From NCBI GenBank assembly GCA_935421135.1, contig OW285190.1:6892501-6956500 (forward strand): DNA of 64,000 bases, given 5' to 3'. The DNA comes from Bugulina stolonifera. Lineage: Eukaryota; Bryozoa; Gymnolaemata; Cheilostomatida; Bugulidae. The stretch's first letter is position 1; each line of letters begins with the position of its first letter. A program made the translations under genes and the position numbers. The notes beneath the pieces are model-generated. The model was not told the origin of the DNA, made no database searches, and saw only the letters and a list, made by a program, of their open reading frames with translations. Of this stretch, positions 25,522 through 38,800 are shown in pieces.

Positions 25522-27440
25522 AGGATTAGAAAGTTATTCTATAACAATTTACTGCTCTTGAATATATTTCGAACAAAATATACATTCTTTTTCACCTGTA
25601 GTCTCTTTTTGAGGTTTTCACCAAATCAAGTAGGGAATCCCGACTAGACAACTAAAATGTTTTTTGTATTTACATATATACCGTAATGCTGAAAGTTTTT
25701 GCCTTAAATAGAACATTAGTGGTCTGTCGAAATTTTATACTCCAAGTTCGGCCACAGGTTGATCATGATATTGAACATTATTCTCGATTTTAATAATTCT
25801 CTCAAGGTGGCTTAAGTTAAACAACTAACCTATGCAGAGTTTTCTGAATAAGAATGCTAAGCTAATATAATCTGAACATTTTAATGTTACCATACCCCTG
25901 TACATAACACGTATATCTAATAAATGTAACTAAATATAATTCAACTATTATTACTGTACATGTAGTTTATGAGCAAAGGTATGACCATAGCTAGCATACC
26001 AGACACAGCCGAGGCTTATTAGATATGACTGCGAGCCGTTATCAGAACGTTGTCTCCCACATGTCTACATGTACATAGTTGTATAAGCTACCATGTACAT
26101 TGTACAAGTATTTTGCAACAGGTTTATGCATTTCACTGTTCTGTGAGGAATACAGAATTACATTAGCCTGGGTTCAATAACCCGTCAAATGTCTATAACA
26201 GGGGTGACCAATTATCTTTGGTAGAGGGTCAAGCATGAGACTGGGCCCCAGCTTGGGGCCAGGTATTAACTTACAAAGATAATATTATACAAGGTGTATG
26301 TGTTTACGTGTGATTCAATGTGCATAAAATGTATCAAATGTGACATGAGTGTAGGCATCGGATTTACACTACACTCAAATAAACATTTACATGTATTAAA
26401 AGTTGTACTGTATATCTTATCTTCAACATATTCAATTGTCAATTGTTTTGCAATAAAGTATTGGCAAACCAAGGACATACTCTCCTGCGGCCAAACAAAC
26501 TAAGCTGAATTTGTGTGAAATTTTGAATTTTTACACAGGGCCTGATGAAATTAGCTAGAGGGCCTGATCATGCCCGTGAGCCTCCATTTGGGCACTACTG
26601 GTCTATAAGACACTTCAGTTGCAACTGAGATGAGACTATCCACTGCCCACGGATCATTTATTATGAATATTCTAGAATTTAGAGAAGCCAATCTGCAGGT
26701 CATTCAATCAGGCAGGAAGAGAATACCAACTTTTGTATAAATATCCATTATACTTGAATGTAGATGTATGATATTATATGAGTGAGCAACATACTACTAA
26801 ATGCAGTAATAAGTAGTAGTAGTTAGTAGATCTAGCAGATTAATAACATAAGAATAATGGTGATACTGAAGGCAGATTATATTACGGAGGAAATTGTACA
26901 ATGCTACATGTACATATATCTGAAATACAAATATCAAGATTCAAAACAGAAAGATTCCAACAAGGTTATAAAAATAAAATGCATAAAAACAACAACAATA
27001 GTATTGCGTGATATGCATGAAACTCCACAATGTATTACAAGCCTTTGAAGGAATGAGAATTAAAATAGCACCCTTGATTAGTCTAAAGTAAAGCATTAAT
27101 TATAATGTCAATGGAATACATACTTGTTATATTATGTAAAACGATTGATAGCAATTAGGAGTTGTCCTCTCCCCTCACCATTAACCTAAGTCGGAGAGGA
27201 CAACACTGCAATTGATGCAAAGACTAGATCTATATATTTAGTAAATCAGCTAGTTCATAAACATATACATGTACATGTAATAAAATAATGAAAAACCAAT
27301 TTAGAAAAATAAATGTTTGTAGAATCAGTAAAAATGGTTTGCGTAATACATTGCTGCAATATTTTAATAAAAATATCAATATTACAAATAATGATCAAAA
27401 TAATGTTGGGATCTCCATGAGATACCAAATATGGAAGTAA
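25522..27440. other. Intergenic, AT-rich, containing one hAT MITE
   Basis: No gene supported. It holds the 402-bp MITE at 26199-26600 and a 12-bp perfect hairpin (GTTGTCCTCTCC at 27161-27172 and its complement at 27193-27204). Short open frames on both strands are unsupported. Confidence 0.5.
26199..26600. mobile_element. hAT-type MITE, 402 bp, 8-bp TSD
   Basis: An exact 8-bp direct repeat GTCTATAA (26191-26198 and 26601-26608) flanks ends CAGGGGTGACCAA and, on the opposite strand, CAGTAGTGCCCAA. These are imperfect hAT-like inverted repeats. There is no coding capacity. Confidence 0.82.
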
Positions 27441-27455
27441 ACAACGTCTATACAG

Positions 27456-27836
27456 CTAAACCTGTTCATAACTACTTCCATCTTTGATGATACTGGCGTG
27501 GACAACGGTAGGAACATCAGCAGGTAAGCAGTATTTACATTCCCGAGGAGTGCAGAGGCAGTGTTTCTCACATTTTCTGTACAAGGGTCCGTCTACTGCT
27601 TGCTCAGATGACTTTGTGAAAAATATCGAGTTTGAAAAAAATGACTTAGCTTTTGATTTAGCTGTATGCTTTTTCTCTTTACATGGACAATGTTGGATGG
27701 AGACAGCTGAATTTTGCCTAGTGGAATGTTTAGCTCGGAGTTTGACACAGAGAAAAATGCCAATGGCGAGCATTACTAGCATAAATAGACAGATCAATAC
27801 AGGTGCTAGCCAGTGTGAGTAAGTATCCATTGTCAT
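27456..27836 (-). CDS. Small Cys-rich single-pass membrane protein, 126 aa
   Basis: A single open exon with an in-frame stop only 6 nt before the ATG. After a short N-terminus, residues about 8-31 form one hydrophobic membrane segment. A basic stretch follows, then a tail with clustered cysteines (CPCKEKK, and later CEKHCLC and CKYCLP). There is no signal peptide besides the membrane segment, so the likely topology is a short outer or lumenal N-terminus with a cytoplasmic tail. The family is not recognised. The paired cysteines could bind metal or be palmitoylated; that is inference. The antisense open frame of similar length is a shadow. It could instead be the terminal exon of a larger gene, but the nearby upstream stop argues for a self-contained frame. 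Confidence 0.5.
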   Translation of the reverse strand: MTMDTYSHWLAPVLICLFMLVMLAIGIFLCVKLRAKHSTRQNSAVSIQHCPCKEKKHTAKSKAKSFFSNSIFFTKSSEQAVDGPLYRKCEKHCLCTPRECKYCLPADVPTVVHASIIKDGSSYEQV

Positions 27837-29879
27837 TTGTCAATTGGATGGGAAAGGAGATAAAGAAGTTGTTTGAGTAATTGCCCAATGAGATCTTCGT
27901 ATTAAAGTTAAAGTTTCTTCTTTTTTCTACAAAAAGATGGAGGAAAGTACAGACACCCATTACAGATACAGAGTCCAAATATCACACGTGTGCAAGTCTT
28001 ATTGTACCTATATAAAAAGACAATTTGACAAATTTACATGCCTGTAGGCCTACAAGCAAAGATTGTTAATAATGTACCATAAGTCATGCAGTCTAAAATT
28101 GTGTGTGAATTTGTATAAGAAAGGTGACCTTGAAATATTATGAGATCTGAATTAACTCAAGTGGCATGAAATTTTCTCATCAGACTGGCAATCAAAACAC
28201 TAGACCTGGAGCAGACCTCAACCGATCACCTTTTAGTCAGAGATTTTGTTTACCTTCACTGACTGCTTGAACATACATGTAGGTGACATCTAACTCTTCC
28301 TTGCTTGTGTGCTGTATGTGTGCGCAGATGTTCCAGCTAATTGATCAATCAAATCACATCTCTACACCTACTGAACAATAAAATTCATAACCAGTCTCTT
28401 CCTTTCTGTGTCAACATGGGGGGGGGGGGGGGGGGCTACAGGAAACAGTTTTTAAGCCAAGAAGGGGGCTGTCTAATAGTAGAAAGCCTCAGTCCTTTGC
28501 TGTCCTTACAAATAAAAACCATCAGTAGTAGGTTTGGTTGGTAGATGGAATTAGGTATTTACTGTAGACGATTGCTCCTACTTCAGATGTCTAGTTCATC
28601 TTGCGTGTTGGAGGATGATTTCGGGGGTATTGAAGCGGTAAAAGTGGAATATTTTCGTAATTAAATTTAATCTTCGTATTCCTGAATATATATTTTTATG
28701 TCTTTCTTTTTTCTGCTTGGTGATTGGTTCAAGATAGATTTTCCGTAGCTGGCCAATGGTGCTAGTTTTGCTCCATGTACATCAGACCCCATACTATTCA
28801 AGTCGCCCTATATTGAACTGTCTCTAGCTCATTCTCGGCTGTTTGGTCAGGAAATCAAATGTGAATAAGGTAGCCTAAACTATAGTATTTACATTTTGTA
28901 CGTGTTTAACAAACACTAAATATAAATAATATAATTATAATAATAATTTAATAACACTAAGTAATTTTTAATTTAATATTTTTAGACCTATTAACTATCA
29001 TTATTACTATCTCCATATAAAATATACAAACAGTAACAGTTATATATAATTAATTTATTAATATTGTTTTTGTACACAATGACAATACTTCACTAACTAA
29101 ACTTATAATTAGTATAACTATTAATTTGTGTCATTGTGTGTTGTCAGTTGTGTACAGCATATAGTAATAGTTAGCATTTATTTCTTTATATATTTATTTT
29201 ACATTATAATAATTAATAATACAAATATAATTATTATTAATTATTTTATATTATTCTATTAACATAAACATTACATAACATTACATAACTAATTGTTTTT
29301 TTATATTATTATTTATGTACGTAATAATAATAATATTCTATTGACTATTGGGTTTAAAATTATTGTGTTTCCACATCTCTTCCGTTTCCTGACGGTCTCA
29401 GTGGGAAAATTAAAAGAAAAAAAAATTACGATTCTAACTAGTAATTCTAGATTCATAGCAATACGATTCATTTGTTTTGTACTTGTTATTTAACTGCAAT
29501 TTAACAGTTAATTTAGTACTTTATTATTTCCAAGGTGAAAAAGGTATTTCCTCGAGTTTCCGGACATTACAGCATTGCAATGATGTGTAGTTACTTTTAT
29601 GTAACCTAGGAACGAATGCTTCAACTCGTTCAGAAATGTGACGAAAGTTAGCACCCCGTGACACATTCACAGCCTGGACTGTAGAATTTACTCTTAAAAG
29701 TACATTAACCAATAGGAAGGCGATGGGCAGCTCCCATCTTCGTTGCTGTGCGCTGATCTCTAAATAATGCTTAAAAAATTCATTTGAAAGAATTTCTTTT
29801 TTCATAGGCTTGTCAAAGGGGTAGGAGATTTGTCCTTTTCACCACTGTTCATCTATTTAACCATTAATGCTGTATTAAG
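27837..29879. other. Intergenic, AT-rich; G homopolymer; GALNT upstream region
   Basis: A G homopolymer of about 17 bases lies at about 28418-28434, and an extremely AT-rich stretch spans 28900-29340. The last 350 bp before the GALNT ATG are less AT-rich and probably contain its promoter. No TATA box is evident. The 93-codon minus-strand frame at 29524-29805 is not supported. Confidence 0.45.
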
Positions 29880-32800
29880 ATGATACAGAGATGGTTAAGA
29901 AGGCGGGGATGGACAAAAACGCACGTTGTTGGATGTGCGTTGTTGATATTGACCGTGTATAAGGTGTGGTACAGTGCGTTAACTGTTGACGATCAAGGCG
30001 ATTCACTAGCAGGCGATGACTCCCACAATAGTAAATTTGGAAAGCGTGGTGCTGATGAAGGTGCAAATGGTAGGAAAAGGGCTGCTTATAGGTACGAAAG
30101 ATATGCAAATAGAATGAAAGAAAACATAGGGTCACCTGGAGAAAAAGGAGAAGCTGTACACTTAACGGGAAAGGATAAATCTTTAGCTGATAGTCTGTTC
30201 AAAAAGGAAGCATTTAACATTATTGCCAGCAACAGAATAGCTCTCAATAGAACATTAAAAGATATACGAGATCCAGCGTAAGTTCAAATGTATTTAATAT
30301 AATTAGTGTTGTTTTCGCACCATTAGATTATTTTCGCAACATCATGAGTCTCATGACCATCATGATCATCATCATCATCTCGACATCTCATGCAACAGCA
30401 ACATACATTAACATTGTCAGGGGCGAATTTTCATTTTTTTTAAAGGGGGGTCTCCAACCAATTTTAGATGGCAAAGGTGACTTATTGAGGGCGCGTAGCG
30501 CCCGAACCCAACAGCTGGGGGTTTGGGGGGCGCTGTAAGCCCCCCAACGGGGTCCCTGGCGGAGCCCCGGCCGCTGAAGCTCTATGGTGAAATCTGGGGC
30601 AATTTAAGGCTATTTGGGGCATGTTGAGGTGGAATAACAACAGTTTAAATTCGCTCAAGTGGATCACAAAATGTGGTTGCAAATTGACTTAAAAGTCTAT
30701 TGTTGTGGAATTCATACTTTTTTATTTCTCGCTACTTGCATAGCATAGCATAGCAAATTTCATATTTGTTCATGTACAAAATTGAATAAAGATTTATCCA
30801 GTTGGCATCTCACAGTAGCGAAAAATAAATATGCCTAAAACATTTCAATTCCAGTGAAGCTTACTTCATTCTGCTTGCAATATTTTACAAAACACTGTTT
30901 CATAATCACAAATCATACCATTTTTCGAAAAAAGGATTAGTATTGGGTGAAAACTTGTCTGAAAAACTACCAAACTAAAACTCAATGGATAACATAGAAC
31001 AAAAAATTCTAAAGGAAATGAATATGATAAGCATCTTAGTTTGGCTTTAAAAGCACACTGACAGTTACTTTTTCTTGCACTATCTAAATCAATTTTATGT
31101 TGTTACTACACTAGGTTTAAGCTAGTAATTTAATTTTACCAAATAATACCCGAATAATACCCAGAAAATGCTCAAAATTGCTAACTTTGACCTAATGTAG
31201 TCAAATGAGTTGAGGTTAAATTCATTCAGCTTATGTGATTCTCAATGAGTAAGAAAGACTGATTAAGGTAGTGCAAGAAAAATAACTGTCAGTACAAAAA
31301 CAGCCTCGTTTGCTTCATTCTGATAAAAGAGGAAACGATTTGTTAGTAATATTTAACTTGACCACAATCTTTGTGTTTTTAGCCAAGTACAATTGTATTC
31401 AAGTCCTGTTGACCCAAAGTAAATCGCAATTTGGTTTTGATAAATTTAAACTTGCTTTCTCAATGCTAGCGCTGGTGGCAGGGATTGTTAACAATGCCTT
31501 AGCAAATATGAAATATTAGGAAAATTGCATTATTGTTAATTGCTTCCTTGTATGCATTGAGAAAAGTATCTGGCGTGGAAGTTGTGTCCTGGAACTTGGC
31601 AAACCAGATTGCCAGCTCCTGATGCAGCATGTAAGCAGATGGTAGATCACCCAAATGTCTGTCTACAAACTGGTTTGAGTCTATGAAGGAAAGCCGTTCT
31701 TGTCATAGCTTCTGATACACTCGGTATAAGACTGAATTCTGAAAAGATCATGGTTATGGAACTCTGTTAAATATTATCTCATAGTAAGACACATGGCAGC
31801 ACATGTGTAGTTCCATAAGTCTGTCTATGATATTACAGTGCTCTTTTTCAGGCATTTACCACCAAAGAAGTCGCCTAGACATCAACAACACAAGGTGCTA
31901 TGCATTGGTTCCAAATACTATACACCATTGACTCATCCACCAGTTAATTGTAACATACTACACTTGAATCTGAATATCTGTAATACCTGTATAAATATAT
32001 AAACTTGATACCAACCTTTCACGAGCTCAGGGGATGCTTCAAATCTCCTTACTAAATAATTTACAAAATAGTCCACATTTGGTTAGAAGCATAGTATGCC
32101 ATTCGATAATACTCTTAAACGTGTCATCTTCTCTGGATGTTTTCAATGCCACAACAACTACTCCAGCATCTGTGCTGTGCTCACATCTTTAGTTGAACCT
32201 ACAGGATGAAAGGATTGTAATTCCATAAAGATAAACTAAGTATTTACGCAACAGTTTGCTTGTTCAACAGCTTATAAGTTAGGCCCTACAAAATCTATGT
32301 AACACTAAATTAATAAATAGAGTACAAACCTTGACCTGGCATTAGAGGCTACTTGTGCAGAGAAAAGTTGCTGGCTATTTATTTTGAATTTTATTTTTTA
32401 TAATTTTTTAACCAAAAAAAAATAAATTTAAATTAAATTGGAAAAGTAGATGTATGGAAAATAATGATTATTGTAAATATGAGCATATTTGCTACCTGTT
32501 GAAGGCACAGGCCTGTCCCATCCTTATTATCCACACATCCACTTTTCAAATCCATTTTAAATTTTTAAATTTATTCTTTTGGTTAATATCAAACATGATT
32601 AAAAATCAAATTCAAAATAAATAGCCAGCAGCTTTCTGCACAAGTAGCCTCTAATGCTATTATTATAATAGGATTAGTAAAATTTATTTAATAAAGAATC
32701 ACACTTACAGAATAAACACAGCTTGCTTAGCTTTCTTCGATCTGGGCTCAATTTCCATCCATTCAACTAAGCTCAAAAGCCACTGCTGGGTAATAGTGCT

Positions 32801-35800
32801 GCAAATTAGCCTACTAAACTTAAGCTATTATAGAAGAACAGCTGTATGCCCAGCGCTAAAATTGATAGTCAGTGTTAGAGTTTGTAGGCTATATTATATT
32901 AACTGCAGACTTGCTTTGTGTGTCGGTGACTAGGTAAAATTTTGTGTTTGGCTTTTACCAGGGAACCACATAGCTGATTAAAAAATTTTTACTGAGACTA
33001 GGAAAGGGGGGTCGCGAGACCCTGGCGCCAGTAGGAAAATCCGCCCATGATTGTAGATATTAGAGCTTAATCCCCATGTAGGCCTATTAATAGTCCTCAA
33101 ACTTTATTTCAATGTGGATGTTGTTTGTTTGTCTATGAGTCTATTAGGCACTTCACATCCTAAGTTTCATGCTCAGGCCTACTTTCTCAAGAATTTTTCG
33201 TCCCACTAGCACTTCCGTCACAAGCAGTGGTCAAAATCTAAGAAAAGAGGTGGGGGGTCTCTAGGGTAGCAAACATAATCGCTCAAGGGCGCGAACCGTC
33301 CAAATGGCGCGCTGGCGGGGAGGGGCGCCTGAGCGCCCTCCCAGAAATTGGAAATTTTATCAAAATTAGACATCGAAATGGTGCAAAATCCAAGAACTTC
33401 AGGTTAAAATATGGTCCAAGATCTTCAGATTTTAAGAGAAAACTTCGTTGGTATGAAAGAAGGAAAATTACTGGCACTGCATGCGACTTATTATAACAGT
33501 AATCTGTAGGGGGTCTATCAGTCTGAGGGACCCCCTGAAATCTATGGTGGGGGACTCCGTCCCCCCACGACCCCCCCAACTTTAACCACTGGTCACAAGG
33601 GTTGCAAACACACCAGCTTGGACCAAAAACAAATGCTTATTTTCAAGCAAGAAACCTGAGTTTACCGATGAGCTAGGGATGGTTTCCACTGAACAAGCTA
33701 AGTCCCAGGTCAATATCCCTTTCGGCCTAGGCTTGATGACCATCTTGGCTGAACATGTAAAAGTATAGAAAAGTTGGAATGCCAACCACATCTAGGAATT
33801 TACAAAATCTCAGCATTAACACATCAGCCTAGCTATTATTTTGCCCATAATTATGGTAGAAAGATTGGTAGTACAGAAGGTGTCTGTAGTCAGATTTGAA
33901 TCCAGGACATCTGGACTGGGAAGTAGGGATTCGGTCAACAGGCTACTAAAAGAGATTGTTTGCCCATGTTTGAATTAAAATGTATTTATGTGACCATCTC
34001 TGTGCCCCACTGAGATCGCGACGCTGTGTATTTGATTAGAACTGGTCTCGCTAGATCATTTTCACCCGGCGATGCCCACCGGAAAAATCAGTTATAGGTT
34101 ACTCTCCCATGAGATTAGTGGTTTCTAGCCAATCGGTCCCCAGACCTAAGATAGCATATTTTATTTTTGAGGCAGTAGCTTATTAGTTTCACTGAAATTT
34201 TATGTAAGATTTAGTAAAATACCCACTGTTTAGTAGTTTCCATTATCCTCCAAATTTTATTGTATCTCGCTGATAGGGTACGCAATGCAGCATTATGATT
34301 TTTGGCGTCATTGACCCAGTATAAACAGGCCACAGAGGTATTAAGGGCACCTAGAAATGCAATGCTCGTGCAGAAGTCAGTTTTAGCTGTCCAACTTATT
34401 TTTCCTACATTTTAAAACAGGTTTGAAGCGTTTTTTATTGGATATAGCTAAGAACTAATAACGTGGTGTGATAAGTTAGCCATGTCAAAGATTTGTTTTA
34501 GAGACAAATGTTACTTTACATTATTTTCTTAGGCTTCCCTGCAAGAAATTCAAATGTTGGTGCATTAATTCAAAATTCTATATGGCATTGGTCGTTAGGC
34601 CTGCCGTTATTTAAGATTTTGCAACTCGAATAGGATTGTCTGGTGAGCAACAGTTTTTATAGAAGAAGTTATGAGTGAATTTTGTTTCAATTATTTCCAT
34701 GAAAAGAAAGGAAAATGATTCTTAAATCACAGTCAATTTTATAACTAGTCCGACTGGAAATTTTGAGTAGCTGATGTCGAGATACACGTGTCAAAGCTCT
34801 TACTGGCTGTTGCCGTTGTTGGCTTGTTATACAGTATTTGAATAGTGCAGGTAGGCAGCAGGATGCTCCGTGAGGCATGGTTTTACATATTAGACCTATT
34901 CTGTCGAAATTCGTCTTGCAAAATGGATTCATATGGTTTCACCGAAGCTACTCTATGCTAGATCGAATACTGAATAAGCCTATTATCTTGGGAAACCATT
35001 TCTGGATCAGTGGTTCTGATGCACCAGGTGTTAATCTATCAATGCTAATAAGCTACACAAGTCATTGTAATTACTAAGAAAGCAATTGGACCATGTAGTG
35101 ACTGATATAATTATGCTGATTTATGTGAATATTACAAGTAATTATGGTGATATGTAGTAAGTAAACAGTACACTCTCAATACCAGTTGTGAAATTCATGG
35201 GTCGGTAAGCTGATACAAGCTTCTTATTTATCTCTACAACAGATACATTAGGTAAATTTTATACTCAAGTTTTTACACAGAATGATATGATTTTTAAGAG
35301 GAAAAATAATTCAACCTTAGTTCCTAGGCCTATTCATTTGAATCACTCCGTGCAGTGGAGGATAAAATTTGGATAGCTCTAGTTTCTTGCTTGTGGGAGT
35401 AGGCTAGCCAACCAATAAAATATAGAGAAGGTAACTGTTCCTGGTTCATTTCTGGCCTGACATAAAGTCTCTCTCAAATTTCTCCATTTCTTTACATACC
35501 TTGTATTTGTCAACACCCATCAGCACTGATAAACAAGTGTATACCACTTGGATATTAATTTTATTATATCACTTTATAATTTAGTTGTAAGAAGCTGACA
35601 TACCCTGAGGATCTACCCACAGCTAGTGTAGTTATAATATTTCACAATGAGGCTTGGTCAGCTTTGATGAGAACTGTACACAGTGTTGTCAATCGGTCTC
35701 CACCCGACCATCTACATGAAGTCATTCTACTAGACGACTTTAGTGATAGAGGTCAGTGTATATAAGCTACCATATATGGTATAGCCCTATAGACTGTGAT

Positions 35801-38800
35801 GTTTAGTCTTTTAGCATTATGTATAGACGAGGGTTGAAGAGGCATACTGCCCTGTATTGTAGAATGTGTAAAGTTTCACACTGGCTTTGGTTCAGAATGC
35901 TCTAGTTTGCTTCTGCTTCTTTGTACCATCTATGTACTTGATGTACCAACAATTAGTTCACATGACTTTTGGTCAAATTTTGCACGTGATTTTGTTGGCC
36001 TGTTGTGATATGAAACTGGGTTCATTATCGAATTCTCAGCCTCAAATGTTAATCAGTGTCATACTCCCAAGGTTATGTAGGAATTCTATTCTATTGGTGT
36101 GTTCCTACTCACAGACACTAAACCACAGCTGTCTTGCATTATTTACAAAATGTACTTATATAAGTCATAACATACTCATCAATATGTGCCACAGAGGAGC
36201 TGCAGTGTGCTAAAGAATGTGAGAGAGTGAAGGAGTATATAAAGACAGAGTGGCCAGATGGGGTGGTCAAGTATGTACGGACTAAGGCTAGGAGTGGATT
36301 AATCAGGGCTAGAATTGCAGGGGCGGAAGTAGCTACCGGGGACGTCCTCATCTTCCTCGACTCTCACTGTGAGGCGGGCGAAGGATGGTGAGTTACATTG
36401 TTACTTGACCAACAGTAGGTTAATCTCACAATCAGCTACATCAGATGGTTGTTTGTGTGCAGCTTGGAATTCTTAGGCAAGTTGCATGTTGTAGGCTTAT
36501 TGCATGATGTAGGCCTATTTTAAATTTGCTGGGTTGCAACAGGTGATTTATTTACTGGGATTGGGTATAGTGCAATAACGCAACTTCAGAGCTCAATGCC
36601 CTTGTCAAAGCACTAAGATATACAAATGCATGGTTCATGAAACAATAACTAGGTTAGAGCCAATGCTAGCCCGTATAAAGGAGAAAAGGACGGCTGTACT
36701 CTGCCCGATGATAGATGTGATCAGTGACCAGAGTCTACACTACGGCTATGTGGGTATGGCCGCACGTGGTGGTTTCTGGTGGTCATTGCACTTCTCCTGG
36801 CGTCCTATGCCTGCTCATGAAACTCAACGTCGTACCTCCATCACTGATTATATCAGGTGACACTGTTTACTGGTTGCTATGCGGATCCACTGTTGCTATG
36901 GTTCTATGTTTCCCATTAGCTGAGTGTGTAAGTAGGTGTCTTCGCGACCTCTTGGACGGACCCGGGTCGCAAATAAAATTTACAAGATGGCCGTCCGACC
37001 AAGGCCAGAAGGGCTATTGGCCTAGGATTTTGCTTGGCCGGACGAAACCATCCCTAGCTCATCGACACACCTGATTTCTTCGCGCGGAAATGAGGATTTT
37101 GCTTTTGGCCCAGGCCGGTGTGTTCGCGACCCTGTGACGGATGTGGGCCGGAAAACATTTTTGTAAATTGGCCTGGGTCTGAAGTTCAGGTCGCGAAGAC
37201 ACCTAGTGTGTATATCCACTCATAATGAGCTAACATAAAGCCATTAGCAACAGTGTTCTATGTTAGCTTATTTTTGCTTAAATGGTATCATTTGTGCATG
37301 TAGGTTAGAACCCCTACTATACAGGATAAAGGAGAAACGCTCCGCCATTTTGTGTCCAATGATAGATGCAATAGATGATAAGACATTGCATTTCTCCTCA
37401 AATGGTGGAGAGGCTCTCGGTGGTTTCACTTGGAGTCTCCATTTCACCTGGCATCAAACATTTGATAGAGAAATGAAGCGACGCCGATCCTTGGCCGACT
37501 ATATTAGGTCAGTTAGAGTGTGCTTGGTTATGATTAGATCTGCCTCGTGGTCTGTTGTAGCAGCACTAACACTAGTATTTCTCATGTAACTATGGCTACC
37601 AGAGACAGTCATCGTTTGTTTTCATCCTCTCCATTGCTCCCAGGGTGGGGCTCAGACATTTCAACTTTATATATATTATTAACTCAGGTTATAGCCTATA
37701 GTTCTTCAAGCACAAATATGGCCATCGGTTCTGTATTGCAAGGTTTATCAGTCCTTCACACCCTGGGAGAAGGAAGATGGAATAAACATTGATTGTGCAC
37801 TGTCCACTACCACTGCTGTCCAGTACTAGCTATTGTTTTTGTCCAGTTATCACACTATGACCACTGTCCACTACCACAGACCTGGTACTTCTAGAGTTTA
37901 TACACAGTCCAAACCGTTGACTGCTTTTGCTTTCTGTTGATACTAAGCTGTTACTGCTTCTGCTGCTGCTATGTGCATACCTTTTATTACCTGCTTATTG
38001 CAATGATTCTTCCAACATCACATTTATCCTCTGGTACTGGTTACATATCTTATACAAAGCATGACACAACATCTGCCAAGCTCTAGCCCACTCAGTGGAC
38101 TTGTTTGTCTAACTTTTTCATCTTTCCACTGCAATTATGGTTAATATTTTCAACTGGTATCTTACAACTTCTGTTTCCCAAGCTGTCTTGGGCATCTACA
38201 GGTGTGAAATATTTACATTTATGCTAATTACTTTAACCACTTGCTGGGAACCTGACTGCAGCTGTCTCGTACTCCACTCTATCAAATGTTTGATGCCACA
38301 TGGGGATAGGTGCAGGTCCTTCCAAATCTAGACTTGCGGATGTCCTGTAATGTCCTGTTTTGATTTGCTTATTCTGCTGCTAAATGTGGATATTTGATTG
38401 GTCTATTACATGTACATTACATTGGAGTTGTATTACCTTTTATGATGTTTGGAACATGTACCTTAGTGTCATGTATATGTATGTATAATGATGTACATGT
38501 ATGTGCAGATCACCAACAATGGCTGGAGGGTTATTTGCGGCTGACAGGAAGTATTTCTGGGAAGTCGGAGGTTATGACCCTGGTATGGATGTGTGGGGCG
38601 GTGAGAATCTCGAAATCTCTTTCAGGGTGAGTTCAATAAGATCACTGGTGTATTTTGGGTAAGCCTTTGCAGAGCATTGTGGGTAGATAGGCAGTTGGCT
38701 GGAACAGCTATGGACCTACCCAAGTGTTGTTTTACTAGTCTCAGTTGCTGACTAACTAATAGTAATTGTACAATTCGCTCTTAGCTACGCCGAATGGATG

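Noticed and set aside
29524..29805. 93-codon minus-strand frame just upstream of GALNT
   Set aside because: No family resemblance; it overlaps the probable GALNT promoter region.
31852..31894. Apparent extra GALNT exon between TTTTCAG and GTGCTA
   Set aside because: 43 nt would break the frame into exon 2, and the site lies inside a transposable element; exon 1 joins exon 2 perfectly without it.
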